A stretch of DNA of 20,882 bases from a virus, in the IMG/VR virus record IMGVR_UViG_3300009104_000145, positions 1 through 20,882 of that record, one strand, 5' to 3'. Each line of letters opens with the position of its first letter. Within the stretch, counting starts at the first letter, position 1. The notes under the pieces are model-generated. The model saw only the letters and a program-made list of their open reading frames with translations, did no database searches and was not told the origin of the DNA. Shown in pieces: positions 8,099-14,326 of the stretch. The translations under genes and the position numbers were made by a program.

Positions 8099-10249
8099 AT
8101 GCAAATATCATATTTTATGGGGGTATCAAACAAGATACCCATGTTCAAGGAATTGGATGAAATTTTCAGCGAGATTAAGGACGGGACACACAAGCAGCTG
8201 ATTAATAAATGCAGGGAAGCAGTAGCTAAAGGCGATAAGAATAAATATTCCACGCTAAAAAGATCCTTACCATGTTATACCATCTCTTGCCGCACTTCCG
8301 CCCGTAGGTCTGAGTCTCTGGAAGAATATTCAGGACTGCTTCAAGGTGATCTGGATGATGTTGATACTGATCCTGCACTACTAAGGGACAAGTTATTTAA
8401 TGATCCTCACGTTGAAGCATCATTCATTTCTCCTAGTGGGGGAGGAGTAAAATTATGGATAAAAGTAATTAAGGATGCATCCAAGCATAAGGAATCATTC
8501 AAGGCGGCAGAAAAATACTTTAAAGCAAAACACAATGTAACACTAGACCCCAGCTGTAAGGATACTGCACGACTCTTCTTCCAAAGTTATGACCCGGATG
8601 CAAAGCGCAAAGACAATGCCCTGCCAATTCCATTGACTGTTGAAGAGCCAGACTTATTTGATGTTCCTCTAGTGGAGGAAACTTATAGACTAGATGAATA
8701 TGAGCGGGCCGTTGAAGCACTAAAAAAAATACCAGCTGATGACTATAAGGTCTGGCAGGAATGTGCAATGGCCCTCAAGGACGGACTTGGGGAAAAAGGT
8801 TTTGAGTTATTTGATCAGTGGTCACGGACAAGTGATAAGTGTAAACCATCTGAACTAAGATACAAGTGGGCAAGCTTTGACAAGGAGTGGAAGGGGGAGC
8901 GTATTACTTTCTCAACCCTATTCTACCATGCGCAAGACCCCTGTACTCACAAGGTACTAGATAAACCTCCAGCTATAACCCAGCGAAGCCCGGTGGCTAA
9001 GTCCTCCAAAGCAGTGTCTCTCTCCACTGCTTTCTTTAGTCCGCCGGGTTTCGTTGGCCAGTTCACAGAATTTTTAGTTAAACACTCCAAGTACAAGCAG
9101 CCTATCATTGCGCTGGCAGCATCACTTTGTTTTACCGGGACACTCATTGGGAGAAAATACAGGACTGAGGAGAACACAAGGAGCAACCTCTTCCTTGCTG
9201 TGCTGGCCCCCACTGGATCGGGGAAACAATTTCCCCGTGATGTTATAAAGTTATTTGATAATGCCCATGACTTAAAAATGTTTGGGTCAGAAAAAGTTAC
9301 CAGCAGGGCGGCAATTGAAAGACTTATTGCATGGCGGCCCAGCTGCCTCTTCCTCATTGATGAGTTTGGGATGTACCTCAAGCAGCTGATGGCAACTACC
9401 ACTGGTTACCAAGCAGATATTATACAGACACTGATGGAGGTATTCACCTCATGCACCGGGCCATACTATCCACTTGACCGGGCCACTCAGGAAGTGGATC
9501 GAATGTTTATTGACCAACCTTGCCTTAGTGTGCTAGGCACTGCAACCCCGGAAACTTTTTGGGATGGACTCAACACTTCCAAGATCAGGGACGGGTCACT
9601 GAACAGGTTCTTGATCTTCCAGACTCCAACCAAACGGCCAGAACGTCATCGGCCAGAGATTATACAAAAGTTTCCTAAGTCTCTGGTTGATCAGGCACTG
9701 GAGTTTAGGGACGTTCCCATTAATTCCACCCCCGGTAACTTAGCTAATCACCCTGAACCTATTGTTGTCCCCTACACTGATGAGGCATTCATTCTCTTTG
9801 AAAACTTGGAAGATGAATGCACTAAGAAAATAGATGCGGGGACAGTAACCTCCTCCATGTGGGTAAGAGTGGTTGAGTATGCAAAGAAGATAGCACTCAT
9901 CATTGCAGTTGGTGATGGTGAAAAAGAAATTGGATATGAACACGCTAAGTATGGCTGCGACTTAGTTGAGTTTCTCACTGAGCAGACAATCATATCCATC
10001 AACCAAAACCTTTCAGATAATCTTAATGAAAAACTATCAAAGAAAGTTGAGCGGATAATTCGTGATGCTGGTAAGTCAGGGGTGACAACCTCAAGACTGA
10101 CTGAGCGCACCCGTTACCTGAACAACTCCCGCCACAGGAAAGAGATACTGTCAGACCTTCAGGACTCTGGCTTGGTGGTGTGTGTGAAGAGTAAGGTGGA
10201 GGGGATTAATAAACCTGTTGAAACTTGGTATGCTACGGGGGAAGAATGA
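8099..10249 (+). CDS. Primase-helicase fusion (BT4734-like AEP, PriCT_2, DUF3987 ATPase)
   Basis: A 716-residue replication protein. Residues about 50-170 are an archaeo-eukaryotic-type primase core of the BT4734/VirE_N kind, with GDLDDVD at 83-89 supplying metal-binding acids and SPSGGGVKLWI at 111-121. Residues 200-275 match the PriCT_2 linker domain (ERAVEALKKIP and KVWQECAMALKDG). From about 310 a DUF3987-type helicase domain follows, with Walker A APTGSGKQ at 370-377 and Walker B LFLIDE at 417-422. The residue after the P-loop Lys is Gln rather than Ser or Thr. The last 50 residues look like a winged helix (GVTTSRLTERT). Such proteins prime and unwind DNA for phage replication. GGAGAG precedes the ATG. 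No DNA polymerase is present in the window. Confidence 0.88.
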   Translation: MQISYFMGVSNKIPMFKELDEIFSEIKDGTHKQLINKCREAVAKGDKNKYSTLKRSLPCYTISCRTSARRSESLEEYSGLLQGDLDDVDTDPALLRDKLFNDPHVEASFISPSGGGVKLWIKVIKDASKHKESFKAAEKYFKAKHNVTLDPSCKDTARLFFQSYDPDAKRKDNALPIPLTVEEPDLFDVPLVEETYRLDEYERAVEALKKIPADDYKVWQECAMALKDGLGEKGFELFDQWSRTSDKCKPSELRYKWASFDKEWKGERITFSTLFYHAQDPCTHKVLDKPPAITQRSPVAKSSKAVSLSTAFFSPPGFVGQFTEFLVKHSKYKQPIIALAASLCFTGTLIGRKYRTEENTRSNLFLAVLAPTGSGKQFPRDVIKLFDNAHDLKMFGSEKVTSRAAIERLIAWRPSCLFLIDEFGMYLKQLMATTTGYQADIIQTLMEVFTSCTGPYYPLDRATQEVDRMFIDQPCLSVLGTATPETFWDGLNTSKIRDGSLNRFLIFQTPTKRPERHRPEIIQKFPKSLVDQALEFRDVPINSTPGNLANHPEPIVVPYTDEAFILFENLEDECTKKIDAGTVTSSMWVRVVEYAKKIALIIAVGDGEKEIGYEHAKYGCDLVEFLTEQTIISINQNLSDNLNEKLSKKVERIIRDAGKSGVTTSRLTERTRYLNNSRHRKEILSDLQDSGLVVCVKSKVEGINKPVETWYATGEE

Positions 10250-10986
10250 TTCACTATCACGGGACACCACTCTCAGGGGCTACTGAACAGCAGATACTTT
10301 TTTACCGTGGCCGACACGCATTAATATCTTGGCCCAGCTTTGGCCCCATCCATATACCTATAACGGAATGCTGCCGCAGCTTTTGTATCGACAATGGAGC
10401 ATTCACTTTCTGGAAAGAGAATCAGGAGGTAGACTGGCACGACTTTTATTCCTTTGTTATGGACTGGGTAAACCATCCCCGTTTTGATTTTTTTATTATC
10501 CCTGATGTGATTGGGGGAACAGTTGAAGAGAACGATGCTTTAATAGAGGAGTATTGGAGTACAATGCCCGATAGTGGGGTTCCTGTCTTCCATGTAGGTG
10601 AACCACTTGAGCGGATCGATATGTTTATTCTCAAATACAACTTCACCCGGATAGCAATCGGCACAACAAAGGGTTTTGAATTAAAGTCTATGCACTTCTG
10701 GAATGAGATGCGTAAAATATTTGAGAAACTTTGTATTAACGGTATGCCCAGAGTAAAGGTGCATGGCCTTAGAATGTTAGACCCGGAAATTGTAGAAGCA
10801 TTCCCTTTCTCTTCCGGGGATAGCACAACTGCCACTAGGAAAGCGACTTTCAATACAGAGTGGGAAGGTTATCCCTATGCCCCTATTTCAAAAGCGGCAA
10901 GGGCTACTCTAGTGGCCGACAGAATTGAGCAGGGACAGTCCCCCTCGTTCTATAAATTTAAACCTATTCAATTGGATTTAATATGA
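10246..10986 (+). CDS. dpdA: Short TGT/DpdA-like transglycosylase, candidate 7-deazaguanine DNA-modification enzyme
   Basis: The ATG at 10246 overlaps the primase TGA (ATGA), with a GGGGGAAG run upstream; this gives 246 residues. The sequence reads as a TIM-barrel transglycosylase. FCIDNGAF (47-53) occupies the place of the DSGGFQ motif of tRNA-guanine transglycosylases, with Asp49 as candidate base-binding acid. FFIIPDVIGG (82-91) and PVFHVGEP (113-120) read as barrel strands. KVHGLRML (171-178) sits where TGTs have their glycine-rich strand, and GDSTTA (191-196) provides Asp192 as candidate nucleophile, like the DST motif of phage DpdA proteins. DpdA exchanges guanine in DNA for a 7-deazaguanine base, protecting it from restriction enzymes. 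The TGT C-terminal zinc site is absent, and the protein is shorter than typical DpdA. The transporter gene next door supports the call. A tRNA-directed or other activity is possible. Confidence 0.75.
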   Translation: MIHYHGTPLSGATEQQILFYRGRHALISWPSFGPIHIPITECCRSFCIDNGAFTFWKENQEVDWHDFYSFVMDWVNHPRFDFFIIPDVIGGTVEENDALIEEYWSTMPDSGVPVFHVGEPLERIDMFILKYNFTRIAIGTTKGFELKSMHFWNEMRKIFEKLCINGMPRVKVHGLRMLDPEIVEAFPFSSGDSTTATRKATFNTEWEGYPYAPISKAARATLVADRIEQGQSPSFYKFKPIQLDLI

Positions 10987-11495
10987 TAGCAGTATATATA
11001 TACCTAGCAGCAATTGTGGTTGCTAATATCTCCCTACTTTCCTTCGGGCCAGTCGCATCTATCTTTAATGCATTCATACTAATTGGCTTAGACCTGTCCC
11101 TGCGGGACAAACTCCATGATGAGTGGAAGGGCCGCCACTTGTGGTGGAAAATGCTGGCCTTGATTTGCGGAGGTTCTGTAATAACAATTGCCCTGAACTG
11201 GAATGCGCTGCCAATTGCATTGGCAAGCGCAACAGCATTCCTTCTAGCAGGGATTGGTGACGCACTTGTCTATTCAAAGTTGAAGGGTAGATCTTTCTTG
11301 ATCCGTTCCAATGGTTCTAACATTGCCGGGTCAGCAATTGATTCATTAGTCTTCCCTACTATGGCATTTGGTATTCTCATGCCGGAAATAGTCCTTGGTC
11401 AGTTCGCTGCCAAGTTAGCTGGCGGGGGGATTTGGAGTTGGGTTCTAGATGAACAAAGGAAGAGGAATAACAAAAGGAAATATAGGAAGGTATAA
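10983..11495 (+). CDS. VUT/YhhQ-family membrane transporter, probable 7-deazaguanine (preQ0) importer
   Basis: A 170-residue membrane protein with about five hydrophobic segments, whose ATG overlaps the end of the transglycosylase frame (ATGATAG, with TGA just inside). The middle reads NAFILIGLDLSLRDKL, and the later part ALVYSKLKGRSFLIRSNGSN followed by IAGSAIDSLVFPTMAFG. The order (helix with LDL, then LK-x-R, then S-x-I-x-G-x-x-I-D-x-L) follows E. coli YhhQ, the preQ0/preQ1 permease, whose matching region has FGN and SDTLAFFFIAF. It is shorter than YhhQ (221 residues), as are other phage members I know. The C-terminal tail is very basic and probably cytoplasmic. Located beside a DpdA-like gene, it would import a 7-deazaguanine precursor. 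The substrate is inferred, not shown. Confidence 0.8.
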   Translation: MIAVYIYLAAIVVANISLLSFGPVASIFNAFILIGLDLSLRDKLHDEWKGRHLWWKMLALICGGSVITIALNWNALPIALASATAFLLAGIGDALVYSKLKGRSFLIRSNGSNIAGSAIDSLVFPTMAFGILMPEIVLGQFAAKLAGGGIWSWVLDEQRKRNNKRKYRKV

Positions 11496-11506
11496 TCACT
11501 AGGGGT

Positions 11507-11531
11507 GTCCCCTCTCTTTGCAGGAGGGGAC
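11507..11531. terminator. Hairpin between convergent operons, possible bidirectional terminator
   Basis: An 8-bp perfect inverted repeat, GTCCCCTC (11507-11514) and GAGGGGAC (11524-11531), encloses a 9-nt loop. It lies in the 47-bp gap where the rightward and leftward operons meet tail to tail, which is where a bidirectional terminator belongs. Neither side has a T-run, so it is not a textbook Rho-independent terminator; it may instead protect 3' ends. Confidence 0.6.
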
Positions 11532-11542
11532 GATCTGAGCAT

Positions 11543-11719
11543 TCAATTCTGGGAATTTGAGGCCAAATCCGCAGCAATTAACTCATTTACATAAGCAGCT
11601 GTCGATTTGAATATTCCTGTTATCTCCCGCTGCTTTTTTAGTTTTTCTTGCAGCTTGCCAGAGCATTGAGGAGTTATCCGTACCAGCATACCCTTTGACT
11701 GTTTTGTTTTATTTGCCAT
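11543..11719 (-). CDS. Small basic protein, possibly ribbon-helix-helix type
   Basis: Fifty-eight residues starting at the ATG whose first base is 11719, with GGAGG 5 nt upstream inside the end of the preceding gene; an upstream in-frame ATG gives an extra 8 residues and is less likely. The protein begins with basic residues (ANKTKQSKGMLVRITPQCSG), then has a helix rich in Lys and Gln and a second helix ending in VNELIAADLA. The short strand LVRITP followed by two helices resembles a ribbon-helix-helix DNA-binding protein. It is the last gene of the leftward operon. The RHH call is tentative. Confidence 0.6.
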   Translation of the reverse strand: MANKTKQSKGMLVRITPQCSGKLQEKLKKQREITGIFKSTAAYVNELIAADLASNSQN

Positions 11720-12491
11720 GTGTCCTCCAAGCTTCACGATCATTTAAGATTAAATTAATTATGTCAGTCAACTTATCCAAGTCATCATCTGCCTCTGCAT
11801 CGGGGTCTATACGATTAAGCAGTTCAACATAATCTGACAAGTGGTCTTGGCAGCGGGTCAAGATTGAATGCATTTGTACACTCGTACCAAGTGGAGTATT
11901 AAACTGTCCCACCAAGTCCCGTCCATACTTTTCAATTGCTTCCGGGTCAATCCTGAGTATCTCATCTATCTTCCCCTCTGCATCAAGATCATCAAGATTA
12001 GTTTCACAGAAATTTATTGCTTCCCTAATTTCTCCGTACTCAATGTCCCAATAGTTAAGATCATGGCGGGAACTGTCCGGGTCAAAGTTTAGAGTTGCAT
12101 AGTCTGCACCAAGTTTGCTGCCCCCTCTTTTCAACCACTCTTCTATTTTCTCAAACATCAGGGCCAACTCTCCGTTCCGGCCAAACCCGTGATGATGACT
12201 GCATGATCTATCGTAGAGGATTTGATATAGATATGGGCAGTTAAGTTTGTCAATCAATTCAACTTCCAAACTTTGCTGCTTATCCTCATAGTCACCATCA
12301 TCACACAAGCATGGTTCACTCTCACACCAATGACAGTAGTCACCATCAGTGGAGGCAAAACCTTCTTGAAGACGGGCTTTCATTCTTGAGATTAATTCGT
12401 ACTCGTTTCTTAGGTCTTTAAGGAAAAAAGAAACAAGCCTATCTGCGTTCCTTCCCTCTGGAAAAAACTTTTCCCTAATATTATTTGACAT
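11709..12491 (-). CDS. Acidic phage protein of unknown function
   Basis: I choose the ATG at 12491, preceded by AAAGGA at good spacing, over an in-frame ATG five codons upstream. The 260-residue product is strongly acidic and mostly helical. Near residue 55 it has a Cys-rich patch, CHWCESEPCLCDDGD, that could bind a metal, followed by an HHH run (SCSHHHGFG) about residue 100. The C-terminal third has several DPDAEADD-type acidic turns. I recognise no family. It overlaps the next gene downstream by 11 bp, so the two are probably translated together. Confidence 0.65.
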   Translation of the reverse strand: MSNNIREKFFPEGRNADRLVSFFLKDLRNEYELISRMKARLQEGFASTDGDYCHWCESEPCLCDDGDYEDKQQSLEVELIDKLNCPYLYQILYDRSCSHHHGFGRNGELALMFEKIEEWLKRGGSKLGADYATLNFDPDSSRHDLNYWDIEYGEIREAINFCETNLDDLDAEGKIDEILRIDPEAIEKYGRDLVGQFNTPLGTSVQMHSILTRCQDHLSDYVELLNRIDPDAEADDDLDKLTDIINLILNDREAWRTHGK

Positions 12492-12554
12492 ATTGTATCC
12501 TTTCAATTAGAATTAATAATTCCAACTTGTACCTAGTTGGGTTTTGTTAGTTTA

Positions 12555-12591
12555 CCCGGACGGGTCTTGCTTGCGGTACGATCCGTCCGGG
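12555..12591 (-). other. Strong intergenic hairpin
   Basis: A 12-bp stem: CCCGGACGGGTC (12555-12566) pairs with GATCCGTCCGGG (12580-12591) with a single mismatch that becomes a G-U pair on the leftward RNA, around a 13-nt loop. It sits between the DUF2786 gene and the next gene of the leftward operon. No T-run follows, so an RNA processing or stability element, or an attenuator, is as likely as a terminator. Confidence 0.6.
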
Positions 12592-12599
12592 GTTTAAAA

Positions 12600-13394
12600 C
12601 TACATTCCAAGCGCCTTCTGTCTGCCCCCGGAAACCTGTTTGTTAAGTGAGATTGAAGACCCCGCAGAGTTACCCAATCCCCTACCCATCGAACCACCAG
12701 CACTTGAACCTCTACTTGAGTGAAAGTTAATCCCCTCACGAAATTTGGCCAGTTCCTTCGATGCAACATCATACGCATTCTGTACAACAAGGGCATTGAC
12801 CTGAAGGTCATCAGTCTTAATGCCTTCGGCCTTGCGTTTCCTTGTCTCTTCCCTGATGCGCTCCGCTATATTTTCAGCGGCCCCTATCCTGAAAGCATTA
12901 CGGAAGGGCAACCACTCATTACGGGCCATCTCTTCAACAAGGTAGACATTGTCCCCGTCCACTATTACACCGTCCCTTTTTGCTTCCTTAATAGTCTCTT
13001 CAAGGATGCGTTCAACTGCATCACGCAAGTAGATCAAAATCTCCTTACATACTGCGGTTCTGGAAGGTTTGCCAACAAAAACAATATTCTTTTTGCGCTT
13101 CCCTGATTTTGAACCACGGTAACTTGTTTGCCACCAATAGTCACATAAATTGGAATGAGCCAAGGCCCGTGCAATCTCTCCAGTCCAGAACAGGTCATGC
13201 TTTTCTGAAACAAAAACATCCTGCTCCACCTCTTCGTTGTCTTCTGCTTCACAGACTAACTGATCCGCTTGAAGACCATGCGCCAGCATCAATTCAGATG
13301 CCTTGGCCGCAGCACTTGCGGCCTCTGCTTCAAAGCTGCTATTTGAAAGCGCTAACAATTTTTTAACTTTCAGCAGCACCTCTTCTTTAGTCAT
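12600..13394 (-). CDS. DUF2786-domain protein
   Basis: A 264-residue protein whose first 45 residues match DUF2786 well: VLLKVKKLLALSNSSFEAEA, then KASELMLAHGLQADQL. The middle region (about 70-150) has aromatic and basic residues, including YWWQTSYRGSKSGKRKKN, then FVGKPSRTAVC, and helices that resemble the domain usually found after DUF2786. The C-terminus is a low-complexity Gly/Ser tail (about 228-250). DUF2786 proteins are common in phages and plasmids, and their role is not established. The start has GAGAGA upstream. It has the longest upstream leader in its operon, with two hairpins. Confidence 0.78.
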   Translation of the reverse strand: MTKEEVLLKVKKLLALSNSSFEAEAASAAAKASELMLAHGLQADQLVCEAEDNEEVEQDVFVSEKHDLFWTGEIARALAHSNLCDYWWQTSYRGSKSGKRKKNIVFVGKPSRTAVCKEILIYLRDAVERILEETIKEAKRDGVIVDGDNVYLVEEMARNEWLPFRNAFRIGAAENIAERIREETRKRKAEGIKTDDLQVNALVVQNAYDVASKELAKFREGINFHSSRGSSAGGSMGRGLGNSAGSSISLNKQVSGGRQKALGM

Positions 13395-13421
13395 TTTTCT
13401 CTCTCGTTTAGGTTTACTTGT

Positions 13422-13439
13422 GGTAGATAAATTTCTACC
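13422..13439 (-). other. Intergenic hairpin 1 upstream of the DUF2786 gene
   Basis: GGTAGA (13422-13427) and TCTACC (13434-13439) form a perfect 6-bp stem with a 6-nt loop TAAATT, 28 bp upstream of the DUF2786 start codon. It lies in the leader region of that gene on the leftward transcript and could influence its translation. Confidence 0.4.
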
Positions 13440-13440
13440 C

Positions 13441-13467
13441 GCAAACGCACCCAGTGGATGCGCTTGC
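13441..13467 (-). other. Intergenic hairpin 2 upstream of the DUF2786 gene
   Basis: GCAAACGCA (13441-13449) pairs with TGCGCTTGC (13459-13467) at 8 of 9 positions around a 9-nt loop. It abuts the preceding hairpin, so the gap between the two genes is almost entirely paired. Confidence 0.4.
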
Positions 13468-13480
13468 AGATTAAACTTAC

Positions 13481-13732
13481 CTATATCATCTCATCGAACC
13501 ACAAACGGGTTGCGTTCTCTTTAATGTCCCGGACATAGGTGTCACCCATCTCACCAGTCACAAAGGGTGAATCAACGGAGACTAACCAACGGGCATAAGG
13601 GTTGGTGGCCTCTTTGCTGGGTGTCTGGTACTTTTTTAATACCTTCCAAGTCCAGCTGCCATCTGCACTCTGCCAAACTTCGTAAGGGTTGTCAACGGGT
13701 CTTGTTTTTGCACATTCATTTTTTTCTCTCAT
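13481..13732 (-). CDS. Small conserved-looking phage protein of unknown function
   Basis: Eighty-three residues, starting with AGAGAGG upstream of the ATG. The sequence has a dense run of aromatic residues: NPYEVWQSADGSWTWKVLKKYQ, split here as NPYEVWQ and GSWTWKVLKKY, then NPYARWLVSVDSPFV and GDTYVRDIKE. The repeated NPY-x-x-W pattern and the closing GDTYV-D-I segment are familiar from small phage proteins of unknown function, but I cannot name the family. It probably folds as a compact beta-rich domain. It lies mid-operon, with hairpin-rich gaps on both sides. Confidence 0.65.
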   Translation of the reverse strand: MREKNECAKTRPVDNPYEVWQSADGSWTWKVLKKYQTPSKEATNPYARWLVSVDSPFVTGEMGDTYVRDIKENATRLWFDEMI

Positions 13733-13762
13733 ATTTACCTCTCTCTTGGGCTTCTGATCCTT

Positions 13763-13778
13763 GAGTCAAGAGTGACTC
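13763..13778 (-). other. Intergenic hairpin
   Basis: GAGTCA (13763-13768) and TGACTC (13773-13778) form a perfect 6-bp stem with a 4-nt loop AGAG, 31 bp upstream of the start of the small 83-aa gene. A second, weaker pair, TTGAT (13781-13785) with ATCAA (13793-13797), lies beside it. Confidence 0.4.
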
Positions 13779-13808
13779 GTTTGATGCTGTGAATCAACAT
13801 CCACCCGG

Positions 13809-13824
13809 CCCCGCTTTAGCGGGG
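13809..13824 (-). other. GC-rich intergenic hairpin
   Basis: CCCCGC (13809-13814) and GCGGGG (13819-13824) form a perfect 6-bp stem with a TTTA loop, just after the stop codon of the coiled-coil ORF on the leftward strand. No T-run follows, so it is not a standard intrinsic terminator. Confidence 0.5.
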
Positions 13825-13842
13825 ACAGATAGGGTTGACTTA

Positions 13843-13995
13843 TTAATAAATGCTCCTGTTTGGGGTCATTGTATTGTCACAGTATAGTGAACGGTCACGG
13901 GTACGGTTCTTTTTAAAAGTCTCCACCTGTTTTTGTAGTTCCTCCAGCTGCTTAGTTAAGGTCTTAAGTCTTGCGGTTATCTCTCTGTTTTCCAT
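13843..13995 (-). CDS. Tiny coiled-coil protein (50 aa)
   Basis: A 50-residue frame starting at the ATG whose first base is 13995, one base after the TAA of the upstream gene. A strong AAAGGG lies in the end of that gene at good spacing. The first 30 residues form a heptad-like helix (LKTLTKQLEELQKQVETFKK), followed by a basic stretch, KNRTRDRS. A small dimeric helical protein is likely. No family is recognised. The Shine-Dalgarno and the tight spacing argue that it is real. Confidence 0.6.
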   Translation of the reverse strand: MENREITARLKTLTKQLEELQKQVETFKKNRTRDRSLYCDNTMTPNRSIY

Positions 13996-13996
13996 G

Positions 13997-14275
13997 TTAC
14001 CCTTTCAATTTATAAACTTTGTTAACTGAATCAACTTGAATTATGCCTTTTTTCTTGAGTACTTCCACAACACCCTTTTCAATTGCTACGGTGTAGCTAA
14101 TCTTGCGGAAAGGTATTGCTTCCCCGTCTTCAAGTCTCTTGCGTGTTTTATCAACCATTGACGGTGTGATCTTTACTAGTTTGCCCGTCTTCACTCTCAA
14201 CAGTATCCAACCGGGGACACCCTTCCGGGCAGTGAGCAAATATTCGTTCTTATGATGCATTGAATAAGTTTTCAT
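13997..14275 (-). CDS. Small basic protein of unknown function
   Basis: Ninety-two residues. The N-terminus has KNEYLLTARKGVPGWILLR, which reads as a short beta hairpin, then VKITPSMVDKTRKRLEDGEA forms a helix. The C-terminal third (VAIEKGVVEVLKKKGIIQVD) reads like a small winged-helix or ribosomal-like strand-helix unit. It is basic overall, which fits nucleic-acid binding. CAGGTAC precedes the ATG. I recognise no family. It is followed directly by the coiled-coil ORF, suggesting that the two are translated together. Confidence 0.65.
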   Translation of the reverse strand: MKTYSMHHKNEYLLTARKGVPGWILLRVKTGKLVKITPSMVDKTRKRLEDGEAIPFRKISYTVAIEKGVVEVLKKKGIIQVDSVNKVYKLKG

Positions 14276-14294
14276 ATGTACCTGTTTGAGTTAT

Positions 14295-14312
14295 GGGCCG
14301 CCAAAGCGGCCC
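14295..14312 (-). other. GC-rich intergenic hairpin
   Basis: GGGCCGC (14295-14301) and GCGGCCC (14306-14312) form a perfect 7-bp stem with a CAAA loop (TTTG on the leftward RNA), in the 51-bp gap after the GP88-like gene. It resembles the other gap hairpins of this operon and is likewise not followed by a T-run. Confidence 0.55.
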
Positions 14313-14326
14313 GGATTAATGTTAGT

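Noticed and set aside
13809-13824. GC hairpin as a Rho-independent terminator
   Set aside because: No T-run on either strand after the stem; listed instead as a structural hairpin.
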